Origin: Ptychodera flava
Lineage: Eukaryota; Hemichordata; Enteropneusta; Ptychoderidae
Direction: 5' to 3'
Assembly (NCBI RefSeq): GCF_041260155.1
Contig: NC_091945.1
Span: 31,564,296-31,628,295, forward strand
DNA length: 64,000 bases
Part shown: positions 1 through 11,232 of the stretch, piece after piece
Numbering within the stretch: the first letter of the stretch is position 1
Layout: every line of letters begins with the position of its first letter
Notes under the pieces: generated by a model
The model's database searches: none
What the model was told of the DNA's origin: nothing
The model's input: the letters and a program-made list of their open reading frames with translations, nothing else
Position numbers and translations under genes: made by a program

Positions 1-126
1 TATGACTGCGCCTAACATCAATATATACTATACTAAAAAGAAAAAATAATTCCCAGAACACTACTCGTTTGCTCCAATATGCAGTAACCCCCGGAGCCGG
101 AACGGGTTTTGTTATTGATATGGCTA
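1..126 (+). repeat. Polinton left terminal inverted repeat
   Basis: This stretch matches the reverse complement of 28,833-28,955 almost throughout, beginning TATGACTGCGCCTAACATCA. The window opens inside or exactly at its outer end. A further subterminal match (CCTATCGGTACGAAC near 381-395, inverted near 28,810-28,832) lies inside it. Confidence 0.95.
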
Positions 127-394
127 ACAGATGGTTATCTAAAAATAATCCAGTGGGCAGAACATGTCACTACATGTCAGTACAGTAACCACAGATGCTG
201 GTAGTGATCCGTGACATGTAGAAACTCGTTCTGTCTGACCTATTTATAAACACACAACATGTATAAACATGTACGGGAAATTCCGTGGGAAATTCACCAT
301 CAAACTAGCCTATATAAAGGGACTTTTACCTCGTGTTGTCAGTCAGTCGCGGAGTCTAGCTGATGTTGAACTCGAGAGTTCCTATCGGTACGAA

Positions 395-841
395 CTAACT
401 TTCATATCCATTTAATCCATAATGTCGTAGGTATCGTTCCAGCGGCGGACTAAATCCTTCTTGTTTTTGTATTTCTAGTGCCTGCTTGAAAATGTTCTGA
501 ATAAGATCTGAGGCCGGGACCTCTGCTGCGCCTTTTTCTTGTATTTGTGTAAGCAGCTGTTTATATTGAACGTAATAATGTTTATATTTCTCTCGTCTCT
601 TTGCTACACCCGTTTTCCCTTGTATCACATCAATAATAACACCTGGTATAGGAGTTAGAGCTAAAAGAACTGGAACTGTCGGAATTGCCGCTATTACAGC
701 TGAACTTACAAGAATTCCCTTAGTCACATTAAGAGCCATATCAATTCGACCCATTAATTTATAACTGCGACGATATGCAGCGCTAGTTCTTTCGATATAG
801 TCGGCCAATTGTTCAACGCTTTCAACAACTGAGATGTGCAT
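395..841 (-). CDS. Polinton small membrane-associated protein, unrecognised
   Basis: A 148-residue open frame starting MHISVVESVEQLADYIERTS. It has a hydrophobic segment at about residues 40-70 (ILVSSAVIAAIPTVPVLLAL) followed by a basic, coiled-coil-prone region. It is the outermost gene, next to the left terminal repeat, and is divergent from the gene at 898. I do not recognise the family. The fossil gene looks whole in this copy. A virion membrane or capsid-associated role is a guess from its size and hydrophobic segment only. Confidence 0.55.
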   Translation of the reverse strand: MHISVVESVEQLADYIERTSAAYRRSYKLMGRIDMALNVTKGILVSSAVIAAIPTVPVLLALTPIPGVIIDVIQGKTGVAKRREKYKHYYVQYKQLLTQIQEKGAAEVPASDLIQNIFKQALEIQKQEGFSPPLERYLRHYGLNGYES

Positions 842-897
842 TTTTACTGTATATGTAAGGGATTATAAAAATAATTGTAGTAATATAGAAATACAAT

Positions 898-2037
898 ATG
901 GCAGAAGGAGGAGAAGATATAGAATTCGAGAATTTAGGTGAAACAAATTTGGATGATGATGATGCTACTGCTGAAACATACTTCATAGACGACGATAATG
1001 CTCTTGCAGAAGCCGATCCTTTCCAGGCCAGCCCGCAGGTGGATCGTTTGACTGAATTTGGAGTAGAACTTAAAATACAAATGGCTGAACAATTCTTAGA
1101 TGAGAATAATATTACTGATGAAGCAGCACGAATTAAATTGATTACTAATGCTGAGATTAGGGATGGAAAGCTGTATTATAAAAACCTCAGGCTATCAAAA
1201 CTTTCAGGAAGTGGATTTAGATCGCTCAAGACATTAAAAAAAGAAGCGGGAGGATATGAATTTGTAACTAAAGTATACAGTAAGACGGAGGATAGCGCAG
1301 AGCCTGAATATGTGAGTCGTACATTGTATTCTGAAGATGTGAAAAATGATAAAATACCAGCTGAGAAGATGACGCCAGAAGACATGGGTGTATACAAAGA
1401 TGAACTGATATTCTTACGACAAGATGCAGATAAAATACAAGCTTTTGAAAATAAAATCGAACAATGGAACAATCTAAACCCAGAATATAGAGCTATTAAT
1501 GATGAATTAAGGATTGCGAATATGCGTCTTGGTGAGCTTAACAATGAAAAAGCTAAAATAAGGCTAGAGAAAAGAGAAGTTGAAAAACAGTTAAAGGAAA
1601 TTCCTGAAGATCACACCCAAGGAAAAGAAAAAGCCGAGAAACTACTAGCTGAACTCATAACAAGAGAAGCTAAAATTGACAATCGAATTGAATACGAAAA
1701 TGGTAAGATTAGCGGGGCACGTGAAAGTCTCGCTACGACTAGGTCTCTTCGTGATGTAATTTCTGATCCAGAATTATCACTGAGACTGAAGCTGACAGAA
1801 TTATTTAAACGAAATGGTATTACAATCGCTGCAATACTGACTGCCCTTGGAATGACAATATCAACAATTGCCTTGGCTGTGACTAAAGGAGGAGGAGGAG
1901 CAGCAGCAGGAACTGGTGCAAACACAGGGGGAACAGGTCCGCCCAAAGTATACACAAAAGCGAAAGAAATTGTAAAGCAATTTGGTGAATGGTTAAAAAC
2001 CTTGGCCGCAAAAATGCTGCTGCAATACCAGGTTTAA
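898..2037 (+). CDS. Polinton acidic coiled-coil protein with C-terminal membrane segment
   Basis: A 379-residue frame. The first 45 residues are very acidic (runs of Asp). A long coiled-coil-prone stretch (about 175-285, rich in Glu, Lys and Leu) follows, then a hydrophobic segment at about 305-330 (ITIAAILTALGMTISTIALA) and a Gly/Ala-rich linker before a basic tail. This architecture suggests a structural or virion-associated protein. The family is not recognised. It lies just upstream of the capsid gene on the same strand and looks whole. Confidence 0.6.
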   Translation: MAEGGEDIEFENLGETNLDDDDATAETYFIDDDNALAEADPFQASPQVDRLTEFGVELKIQMAEQFLDENNITDEAARIKLITNAEIRDGKLYYKNLRLSKLSGSGFRSLKTLKKEAGGYEFVTKVYSKTEDSAEPEYVSRTLYSEDVKNDKIPAEKMTPEDMGVYKDELIFLRQDADKIQAFENKIEQWNNLNPEYRAINDELRIANMRLGELNNEKAKIRLEKREVEKQLKEIPEDHTQGKEKAEKLLAELITREAKIDNRIEYENGKISGARESLATTRSLRDVISDPELSLRLKLTELFKRNGITIAAILTALGMTISTIALAVTKGGGGAAAGTGANTGGTGPPKVYTKAKEIVKQFGEWLKTLAAKMLLQYQV

Positions 2038-2183
2038 TCGGCTCCCTTGTCAGTTTTCTATTAAAAACAGCTGGATCGGTTGTTGGATTTGTGGAGAACA
2101 GCTATGGATATTTTTAACTGGATTAACATTAGTCATTATAAATAAAATTATGTATTAATATATGACTCCCCTACGGAATCGAC

Positions 2184-2532
2184 ATGTTTGGTGAAAGAAT
2201 ATTGCAAAGTTTCTTTCTAAAAATAAAGACCTGTTTGGTTTCTCTGTCAAATTGGAATGGTGTAAACTCCGACGAGTAAATCGACATATACTTCGGCAAA
2301 TCCAGGTGTCCGACTAAAGGATGATAATCTGTATCATAACATATTAGCTTTCGTGAAGGAATGTCAAAAGACTAACTTCTTTAAGCGACTAGAATTCATA
2401 GCTGTATTCCAGGATACTGAGGATGACCAAGAGGCTCATCATCTCCAAGAATATTGGGTTCTTCGATTGATTCGCGACACAGGTAATCGATTTATCTTTC
2501 AGTCAGACGGAAATATTTATGTAAAGATGTGA
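2184..2532 (+). pseudogene. small unrecognised Polinton gene remnant
   Basis: Between the coiled-coil protein and the capsid gene lies a short protein-like stretch containing ILAFVKECQKTNFFKRLEF and ending near FQSDGNIYVKM. Codon-like composition matches the neighbouring genes. It is broken, and no family was recognised. Confidence 0.35.
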
Positions 2533-2574
2533 TTTATTTTCTTTTTTTTCTTCTACTATATACATTACACGAAA

Positions 2575-3825
2575 ATGCCCCAGGTATACGATATATCATT
2601 ATTACCGAATTTCACCAACCGAATACCGAAGGGAACGAAAGCAGAAAGAACTCATCATGTGATTGCTCATAATCCAAGTGAGGCAGATCCAGGCCAGACA
2701 CTTATCATACGATGTCCGAAGTTAGAAAGCGGAGTAGTACTAGTTCCAGATACTTTCGACCTGGTTTTTGATCTCGAAGTAACGGGACATGAAGATAACC
2801 GGGTAGTTCAAAATGTTGCAAAAAATTTGGTGGAGCGTATGGTTCTCACATTTGAGGGTCAGGCACTTTTCAATTTGAATAAATATAACCTTATTGAATG
2901 TTATCGCGATCTCTTCAAACATAAAAAGGAGAGATCGAACATGACACAGAACGAAAATCTATGAAAATTGAGAAGTGGCGCGGCCGATGCAAATGCCGAC
3001 AGGCTTTCAAAATGGGACGATCTTTTACTTTTCGACACATATAAAACAAAATATGCTATTCGTCTCACTCATCCCCTCATAACAGGCCATGGGGTTGCAT
3101 ATCCAAAAGCGTTAGGGAGTCATATTGAATGGGAAATTACGTTGGCACCCGCCTCCCAATTACTTGTCAGTAATAATGTTGTTACACCCAATTATAAATT
3201 AAAAAACATTCAAATGGAATACGAAACAATTTCTGACCCCAAACTCGCGATAGAAACTGCTGGTTATTACAACGGTGGAAAAAGTTACCTTTACGAGCAT
3301 ATACATTATTTTAGAACAATCCCATTCAAAGAATCAACCACGGTTATCAATGAAAATATAAATGTACCACGACGTAGCATTAGAGGTATCGCTATACTCT
3401 TCACTAAAAATCAGAATCAGACAGAACTGAACAGTGAACTTTTCTTTAACCCATCCATTGAATCTGTGTCTGTATCAATCGAAGGCATTGCAAATAAAGT
3501 GTACGCTCAGAAGATGATACCAAGACAATTTTGGCGAGAGGCACGACGGTATTTTGCTGAAGATAAAGATTGGTGTGAAATTGATATAGATGAAGTCGAT
3601 TATTTGAAGAATAAATTCTGTCTGTTTATCGATCTGCGTAGTTTTAAAGATATTGAGTTTCATGGAAATGGTCTTAAAGTAATAAACACAAAGGATGGAA
3701 TTCAACTTGAGATAATAAAAATGGACACTTCAGTAAAAGTTGGCGACGACGCTCGCGATGATAATATATTTGCCCACGTTTATGTTATCAGTGATGCAAT
3801 GATCACCGTTAGGATAGTAAAATAG
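2575..3825 (+). pseudogene. Polinton major capsid protein (double jelly-roll type)
   Basis: The product would be the main capsomer protein of a Polinton/adintovirus-type virion. The N-terminal part starts MPQVYDISLLPNF and holds the beta-rich stretch DLVFDLEVTG followed by VERMVLTFEGQALFNLNKYN, which resembles the beginning of Polinton hexon-like capsid proteins. The remainder carries beta-strand-rich segments such as KLKNIQMEYETI and IRGIAILFTKNQNQ and ends in HVYVISDAMITVRIVK. The call rests on length (about 415 residues), position and remembered family pattern. The gene is broken in this copy. Confidence 0.7.
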
Positions 3826-3838
3826 ATTCTTTAATATT

Positions 3839-6800
3839 TTAACCGTAATCGTAGGTCAGTCCTATCGGCCATGTTTCTGCCAGCCATTCGCCCGTGTCCA
3901 GATTATATAACTGCACACGTTTGATATCATTTGGCGGCATCATTTTTTTACTGCGCTTTTCACTACGGATTTCTCCAGCCTTTTTCCGTACAAACTGTAC
4001 AAATTGTGCCCGCTCGGGCTCCTTCCCAGTTTTAAACAGATCCTCATAGTCTTCATAGTTCAATTGATTTCTAACACAAACATCTTTTATCCCTTTATTT
4101 TTTTCGTCTCCGAAGTTGGAGTCCGAAAAGCATACACTTTCGAACGTATGCCGACAAAATCAAGAATAGGTACACCATTCAACTCATCTTTAAATTTACC
4201 TATCACCTTTTTATTAATCTTCAGAAAATTGGGAGCTACCATGGGACCGCTCATACCACTAGTATCATATATAGACTCCTTACCATTCTTTTCCACATCT
4301 TCCCGAACTATATCATTGAAAGTTACGTCCGGGGAAGGAAGAGGCACACTGTAAATAAAACTGTCAGTATCCATGTAGGCTAATCGTATTCCAGGGAACT
4401 GCTTTCGAAAGTAATTGTAGTGCATATCATACATTAGCAGCTTAGAAAGTTCAAGCACCGCCGCACCAATGAAAACTGGCTTTTTATATTCATATCGATC
4501 CCTTTTCAGTTCCAGTAGGACACTGTCGCAGGAATCTCCATCCTTTTCACTAGTTATGAAAGTTATATGTTTCGTCTTTGGATTATACTTCTGAATCTTT
4601 TTACGGCCACTATCCGTACCGTTCCGGTCCGAAACAAATTTAAAGTCTCTGTACTTTCGAACATCCTCTATTGTCTTACCGAACATTGCATTATTCATCA
4701 GCTTATAGAAATTCTTTTCAAAATCTGTCTTTCCCTTTGCCCTCATTTTAGTGTTAAAGTCGATATATTTCGCGAGACACGGAGCCTCATCGAAAGCAAG
4801 CGCCCGATACACCTTTTTCAGTCGCATTCCCATCCGAAGATAGAATTCCAGCAACTTGTAGTGTAAGACGTATCTCTCTCTGTCCAACACACTTGTAATC
4901 AGTCGAGTGCCCTGCCTCGGAAATTCATAGTGATGTGGCGCTAATGGCAAATCGCTGTGTTCTTCATGTAATTCGGCTGGGTATTCTAAGTCTACTTCTA
5001 GAAAACTTGGTGGAAAGGTGGAACCGGGTCCCCACCCTCCGGAACCTGCTCCGCCATTCTGAGCATACCATTCCTCCCACTCTTCCATCGTCATCCAATG
5101 AAGTCCGCCCATTGGCATCGGTTGACTCATTGCCCAGCCGTAGAGATTGTTTGCATCGAGATATTTTATTTCGGACAATGGTTTATCCGGATCCCAGTTC
5201 CCACCTATCTCATCTGTTGCATAAGCCGGATGATTTGTCTGTAAATAATGAATATTACACTGGCTGATGCCGCCTCGAATCCCCCTCTGTACGAAATTCA
5301 TCTGCTCAGCATCTTGAATGAGCCCAAACTTATTACCTGTGTAAAGTAACATAGCATCCCATGTCAAGCCGGGCGCTGACATGTAATGGGCCGGGTCTAA
5401 CTTATATGCTTCTAAACATGTGTCACGGAAATTTTCGAACACGTTGGCAAGAAGGAGAACGTCAGTCTCACAATAGAATTCCATATAATCACGAATCGTC
5501 TTACATCCAACTTCACCCCATACTCGCAAAGCATGTTCATAATCAGACTCAGAAATCCCCTCTTCCGTCAATTCGCTATAAAATTTGCCCCTCTCCGGGA
5601 GCTGGTTCTCTTCTAGTCTGTCAACCGAGTCTAAATATTCGTAGGGGAAGAAACCTTTCGCCCTTTGAATGTCCGGGTACGTAAGTGGTACTGCCGTCCA
5701 TCCGTGGTCCGGCACAGTTTTTGCCAACTTCGCGAGCGACCCCGACATCAACTGAGCACTATCCATAAACTTTATAGAAAAGAAACGTTTCTTTATCTCC
5801 CTCTTCCGGTTCGGCCACTCTCCGCCGACAACAACTGAGGCACTAAAGATAAATGTTTTCGAGAGACCCATAATTCCACCATTGCTCGTCTTAGCTATGA
5901 TATTTGGCTCTGGTCCGGGACCATCATCTATTTCATGTAACTTTTGCAAAATAAAAGAACCATCGTATCCCTTGAGGTGTGAAAGTAGATAGAAATGGTT
6001 CTCGACGGGCGGCATCCCTCACAATAAAAAGTCATTCCGTCCCTCACTACTCGGTATCCTGCCGGCTCTCCACATGCAATACAGTCTGGATCCTGGTAAT
6101 TAAAAGGTTCTTTCATCGGTATTATTTTCCAATAATAGGATTTCGAATAATTCTCAGCCCTTTTCTTCATATCTTTTAGAAATTCTGTAACACAGAGGAG
6201 ACCCGTGAATGTTCTTTTACCATAAACTTTCGGCCGCCGTTCGGGACCCAGGCCGGTCCCCACCCCGTTCCACCATAACATACGAAAGACAGATTGGAAC
6301 GTGTCGGCCGGTCCCCTTCTCAATAATTGCCTCAGTATCTGCATAGACGACGTAGGGAGAAGGAACCTTCTTCCGATGTCCTTCGAATTGACACACTTTC
6401 TTAGGAAAAACTGGCTGGGCGGCGTCTGTTCCACAGTATACCTGATGTTTTTCTAATTCTTCTGTTGACTTAAAACCTTGCTACAAACCGGGCACATACA
6501 CTTCCGTCTGAGCTCATTCTTGCGATTAGTATGAGAATTTAGAAGACGATTTAATGAAGTAATTGGCACGAAGTGACCCCCACCCTCTTCACCAACTATC
6601 AGTAATATATTTGCTATTTGATCCGCTCCGCCTTCGGAACCACTATATAACACAGTTATGTCGGACGGGGCGGGATCGGACTCATAGATCTGAAACACTT
6701 GAAGTTTCGTGCCCGGATTTTGCTGCTCGAAGCGCCCGAATACAGTCAGATCGGCGGGCGTAGGAAATGGTATTCCATCCCAACAGTAGTCAGCAATAAA

Positions 6801-7362
6801 TTTGTCAACGTATTCCATTTTCTCCTTACCTGGCCACATTTCTTTTTGCGAAACGAGGGTCGCTCAACTTTATACTTGCTACGACGGCATACTGAAAACA
6901 ATTCTCGCTGCCAAAAGGTAGAATAAGTTCGCTCACACAATGCTTATTTTTTAACCATCCGGGAAGTTGGACTGCGCCAGCCCCCGTTCCGGCCCCGAGT
7001 AAAACTTCTACTAGAATTACTTCAAAATTAAGTATCTCCTCGAGAACGAGGCCAGAACCCTCAACATTTTCAATTTTTCAAGCATAAGGTCGTAGCGATA
7101 TATTAATTGTTGTTTCACATCCGACCCACCTACATCTTTTGTGTATGTATCTTTTAATTTAACATGCAATGTACGACTTTGTGTATTACCGTTTTCGGAT
7201 CCGATAATTTGACTTCCATTTAGGTATAAACAGAGTACATCTTTCTTTCTTTGCCATACCTTCAATATCCACCAGCTCCCCGATATCCACGACTCGCTTG
7301 ACTTCAGGAAATTCTTTTCGTAAAACTGCTCCCTTGAATGCTGTATGTAATCGACGGGCCAT
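3839..7362 (-). pseudogene. protein-primed family B DNA polymerase (pPolB)
   Basis: This is the replicative polymerase of the Polinton, which would copy the linear element from a terminal-protein primer. Family B signatures are clear: motif A DANNLYGWAMSQPMP near 5,110-5,160, motif B KLMNNAMFGKTIED near 4,665-4,712 and motif C AYMDTDSFIY near 4,350-4,376. The exonuclease/TPR region lies upstream (HLKGYDGSFILQKL near 5,940-5,990). The N-terminal region runs back to a probable start near 7,362 (MARRLHTAFKGAVL) and contains Cys pairs of zinc-finger type. Several GC-rich, Gly/Pro-coding patches (near 5,020-5,060, 6,225-6,285 and 6,970-7,000) look unlike the surrounding sequence. The gene is broken, with several breaks. 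Confidence 0.93.
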
Positions 7363-7443
7363 AATAATCTTTATGATATATATACTATCCTAAAATTTTT
7401 TAAAATGAAAAATAATTATTCTATGATAGGTCATCAAAATCCA

Positions 7444-8180
7444 CTATAATATTTTTGCAGCATTTATTTGTTTATATATCTCGCCTAATCTTTCTAAGTC
7501 GACTAGTTCTTCCGCATCTTGAATTTCTGGTTTATTAGGCGCAGCACAAAATAACCTCTCAACAGTGAAAGAAAGGGTACGCTTACTTAAGCGCGATTTA
7601 AATGCTAAGAATTCTATCTTACTACCTTTCCTGATATTACGAGGTACAATAGCAGGATTTTCTCGGACTGGCAATGGACTCACTGCTTTAAAACTGCAGT
7701 CAATTTCTTGAACCATATCAATACATGTAGCGAAATCGTGAGCCCCTCTTTTAAACCGAAATTTAAAATACGCCACGCCCTGTGCCTCACTCCCTCGCTT
7801 CTGATATACTTTAGATGGATTGTAAAATCCGTAGGAATTCGTTCCGATAGTATTCTTGGAGTGAGTGGCTAGGCTTGCAGCATAACTTTTAGCAGTGCTT
7901 GCATCGAAACTTTCACCTAAGGTACGGAATACTATTAAATCGGTAAACTTTTGAAGACTCGGTTGCCAACGGACACACATTTCATCACATGTAGCAGGAT
8001 CGTTGGATCCATATTTAGGTCCGATGTTGAAAACTACTTCTAGCTCACTGTCTACATATATGAAAGGATCTACCAAAGATTCACCAAATATGAGTTTGCC
8101 GTCACTGATTCGAATATTGTCTTCTCCGGTTTCAAGTATTTTATTGCATCTGAAATAGAAAGGATTGCCATTGTCTTATC
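7444..8180 (-). pseudogene. unrecognised Polinton protein
   Basis: A 210-residue open frame begins at 8,076 (MVDPFIYVDSELEVVFNIG), and protein-like sequence continues upstream to about 8,180. It is soluble-looking, with no membrane segment and a basic stretch RKGSKIEFLAFKSRLSKRTL. It lies between the polymerase and the P-loop gene, transcribed toward the polymerase. No family was recognised; capsid-associated and DNA-binding roles are both possible. The 5' boundary is uncertain. Confidence 0.45.
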
Positions 8181-8240
8181 GTATATATCTTAATAAAAAA
8201 TAATTTTAAAAATTTTTTTCTATGATATAGTATCCCCAAA

Positions 8241-8833
8241 ATGTCATACATATTCATAAATGGACCAACTGGAAGTGGTAAGAGTTACGATGCAGTAAAT
8301 TTGGCGGAGGGGCGGAGGTGACTCACGTACCAGAATTTGACACTAGTTTTTCCAGCAACATTGCCGACTTTTATAATGGGCGTGTCGTTTCGATTGCCGA
8401 TTTTCAGAATCAGTTTATAGAACATACTCTTAGTTTACAATGTCAGGCTGGGAGGGGCCCCGCTGGGAGGGCCTCCCCTTCGGAACGCTACATTATTTGT
8501 GACTCTTCCATAATTCAACATCTAACTTTTTCTAGAATCCGGGGCGTTTCCATGGCAGCGGAAGAAAAAAAGATTGTTTCTAGAGCATTTGACCATTTAC
8601 ATAGTTTCATTATCATATTCAAAGATATGCCTTGGGATTATTGCAGGCGGAATGTGTTGACTCGAGCCAGACAATATGAAATAACCGCCTTAGAAGAACT
8701 AGAAGAGATTCATAACAAGTTCAAACAGACTTTCTTAGAAATTTGTAATGACTACAGGCTTCCATGTTTGGTAATTCATCAATCTCTTACGCCTGTCCTT
8801 CTCAAGAATATACTTAATATATCGGGCCAGTAG
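8241..8833 (+). pseudogene. P-loop nucleoside-kinase-like protein
   Basis: The stretch opens at 8,241 with MSYIFINGPTGSGKSYDAV, a Walker A P-loop at the extreme N-terminus as in deoxynucleoside/thymidine kinases. Later it has RYIICDSSIIQHLTFSR, which resembles the substrate/ERS region. RRNVLTRARQYEITALEELEEIHNKF matches the lid and following helix of the dNK/TK fold (Arg-rich lid, then Glu-rich helix, then a YL/LH..Y pattern). It would phosphorylate nucleosides for dNTP supply. The assignment is by motif layout only; another small P-loop kinase is possible. It lies immediately upstream of an exonuclease-like segment on the same strand. The fossil is broken. Confidence 0.5.
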
Positions 8834-9432
8834 ATTTCCCACAAGCTTTTGACTTTGGAATTGCATGGAGCGGCGGTGGCCAGGGATTTTTAATAGACGG
8901 TTTCGAGGAGGAGGAACTTGAAAAAGCTTACTATCCACCTGGACAAGAACAACTAGAACAACCTCGAGTCACACTCAAGAACCTACACAAACTTCTTAAT
9001 GCTTGTGAATCTGTGCACGCTTATAATGCTTCTTTTGACTTACGGGCACTTGATATGATGAAGCCCTACGGTTCCGAAAGGGACTTTGAAGTTACTTGTC
9101 TATGGCTCATGTCAGTTGTGTACATTATACTTCAACCAGAACTTATCGATAAAGCTGAACAAGGGGGACTCGAAAGAACGGACTATGGCAACATGAGAAG
9201 TCGCTTTGAAGATCTTGCAAACTTAATATGTGCCTCCGGATCCTCCCCTGTACCACCTCATCCACATACGGCCAAACAAGATGCAGTAAGTGAACATTAC
9301 TTACGACAGTACATGATAAATACTTGGCCAGGTGGTTGGAAGCGTGGTGGTAAACTGACACTTTCGGCTTTCAAGAAATTAAGACTTTTTCCATGGTACT
9401 TACTGAATAACTTTCGTAAATACTTACGTTAG
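8834..9432 (+). pseudogene. DnaQ-like (DEDDh) 3'-5' exonuclease-like segment
   Basis: The region reads VHAYNASFDLRAL, an ExoII-type motif (N-x3-D as in HNxxFD). About 80 residues later comes HTAKQDAVSEHYLR, an ExoIII-epsilon type HxAxxD motif. The spacing suits DnaQ-fold exonucleases. Such an enzyme could serve in proofreading or in trimming DNA or RNA. It sits directly after the nucleoside-kinase-like part and converges on the integrase gene. A separate DnaQ-like protein is not part of the usual Polinton core set, since pPolB carries its own exonuclease. The fossil is broken. Confidence 0.55.
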
Positions 9433-9482
9433 TACTTACGTAGTACTTACGTTAGTACTTACGCAAGTACCAGCACAGGAAC
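9416..9482. repeat. short tandem and inverted TACTTACGTTAG repeat
   Basis: Four to five imperfect copies of a 10-15 bp unit (TACTTACGTTAG / TACTTACGTAG) at the point where the exonuclease-like and integrase genes converge. The unit contains the partly palindromic ACTTACGT. It could act as a shared 3' end signal or be a slippage product. Confidence 0.6.
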
Positions 9483-9684
9483 TTACGAAGTTCTGATAAC
9501 ATTTTCCTCTGGCTCCCAACTATTGAAACTTTCTGGATAACCTTTCCATTTTATCAGATAATATTCTTTCCTCTAATTTTTTTCGTCTTCAAAATTCATT
9601 CTACTCTGTACAGCTCGTAGGCACGTTCCGAAAGGGCACTCTGAAGTTCATCAGAATAGAAAGTGCCGAGTATTTCCTCTCCAT

Positions 9685-10584
9685 TCAGATCTTTATTTTG
9701 TAAACTGGTGGCGTTCCTAGTCCAGCTGCGTACACCACTTTTGAAACTACGAAAATCTCCTCTGTCCAATTTGGTAAATATCCTTTCTTGAAAGTGGTCT
9801 TGTATTTTGTAATTCGGACCCTTTCTCCCGGCTTGAATTCAGGGTCAGCTCCCATGGCTGCCAACTCAGGGTAAAGTGTATAAAATGCCTGCCAATCGTT
9901 CTCCTCTGTTACATCGACGGGTTTCATTTTGATACTTCCGTGTACGGTGTTATTGTAATTCTCAAGAAGTTCTGGTAGAATGGGGAGCCAGGAACGTGTC
10001 TGTTTATATGTAAAGTATTTCCACATCATCGTCTTGAGGGTCCAATTAAAACGTTCAACAACACTAGCTTTTTTGTCACTGTAGGTGTGGAACCAGTGAA
10101 TGCCTGACTCCTCCAACCACCCCTGCATTTTTCGGTTCGTAAATTCCCGCCCCTCATCTGTCTGAAGTTTGTCGGGCCTTCTCCCGGATTTCTTAATCAC
10201 GTCTTGTAGCGCCTTAAGAGTATCATCTGCCGTTTTTGACTGTATCGGCCTGGCCCATGCGTATTTACTGAGTACATCGATTACTGTTAGCATGTATCGA
10301 ATGTTACGGTTCTCTTTTGCGAACGATGAAGGGAATTCCACGAGATCAGCCTGCCAAAACTCGTCCACCGATGTTACGAAAACGCGCCTCCCACCACGAG
10401 TACGAGGTACCGGTTTATGTAGATTATAAGTTAGCTGAGTTTTTAACCACTCCTGCACCTCTTTCTTAGTAATTTTTAACCCGCTGGAGCGTGCTGCGTC
10501 ATATAATTTTTGTACACCTCCAAATCCAGTTTTCGGGTTGTAATATAATTCTCTAAGAGTGCCTTCGGTAGTGTCGCCTTCCAT
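9685..10584 (-). CDS. Polinton RVE-type integrase
   Basis: A 299-residue frame that looks whole. It would integrate the linear element and make a short target duplication. The retroviral-integrase-like DDE core is visible: first Asp in DEFWQADLVEF (about residue 75), second in KLQTDEGREFTN (about 142), then the Glu region in ASVVERFNWTLKTMMWKY (about 178). The C-terminal FKPGERVRITKYKTTF...WTEEIFVV resembles the chromodomain/SH3-like tail common in this family. The gene follows the packaging ATPase, on the same strand with close spacing. Confidence 0.93.
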   Translation of the reverse strand: MEGDTTEGTLRELYYNPKTGFGGVQKLYDAARSSGLKITKKEVQEWLKTQLTYNLHKPVPRTRGGRRVFVTSVDEFWQADLVEFPSSFAKENRNIRYMLTVIDVLSKYAWARPIQSKTADDTLKALQDVIKKSGRRPDKLQTDEGREFTNRKMQGWLEESGIHWFHTYSDKKASVVERFNWTLKTMMWKYFTYKQTRSWLPILPELLENYNNTVHGSIKMKPVDVTEENDWQAFYTLYPELAAMGADPEFKPGERVRITKYKTTFKKGYLPNWTEEIFVVSKVVYAAGLGTPPVYKIKI

Positions 10585-10595
10585 GATTAGCTATA

Positions 10596-11195
10596 TTAAA
10601 CGAAAAATTGAATGTCGTACGGATGCCGTAAATGAAATACTAGTTTACTAAATGGTGTATTTTTCAATTGCCTGATTAGGGAACCCACCTCCTGTTCTGA
10701 CACCTCCATTCCATATTCTTTTATAATAGTCTTGTTGTCTGTCTTGCTCGGTGTGTAAAATAGTACTAACATCTGTATGTTTTCCCTAAATGGTTTACTA
10801 ATACTAGTATATTGTTGAGTCAGAACCCAGACAGATAATCCGTCGTGTCTTGCGCTGAAACCAAGTTTGACTAAAACGTCACTGCGCTTCTTCATATCTT
10901 TGGACGAGGCGCAGTCGTCGAGGATTATTAAAGTGTTCGTGCCGGCCCATTCTTTATGCACGAAGGCTAGTGTATCATCCACAGCATCGAGTCAGACCGG
11001 AAACACAAATACGTTGTCATCGGTGAAAATGAATCTTTTATTGTACGTTTTATTGTTCATGAATGTCGGACAAATGAAAACTATATATTCGAATTTTCCT
11101 AGGTACGAACCGGTGAGGAGATCCATTACATATTCCGTTTTGCCAGAATTTGTCGGTCCAGTTACAATCATGTTGAATGGTACAGTTGCATACAT
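10596..11195 (-). pseudogene. A32-like FtsK/HerA-type packaging ATPase
   Basis: This would pump element DNA into the capsid. The N-terminal part MYATVPFNMIVTGPTNSGKT is a Walker A P-loop near residue 15. NTLIILDDCASSKDM, further on, is a Walker B-type segment, followed by the sensor-like SVWVLTQQYTSISKPFREN. The order and total size (about 200 residues) fit the short A32-like ATPases of Polintons. It lies immediately upstream of the integrase on the same strand. The fossil is broken. Confidence 0.85.
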
Positions 11196-11232
11196 CGGAT
11201 CTATATACTGTACATAAATGTAATGAATATTG

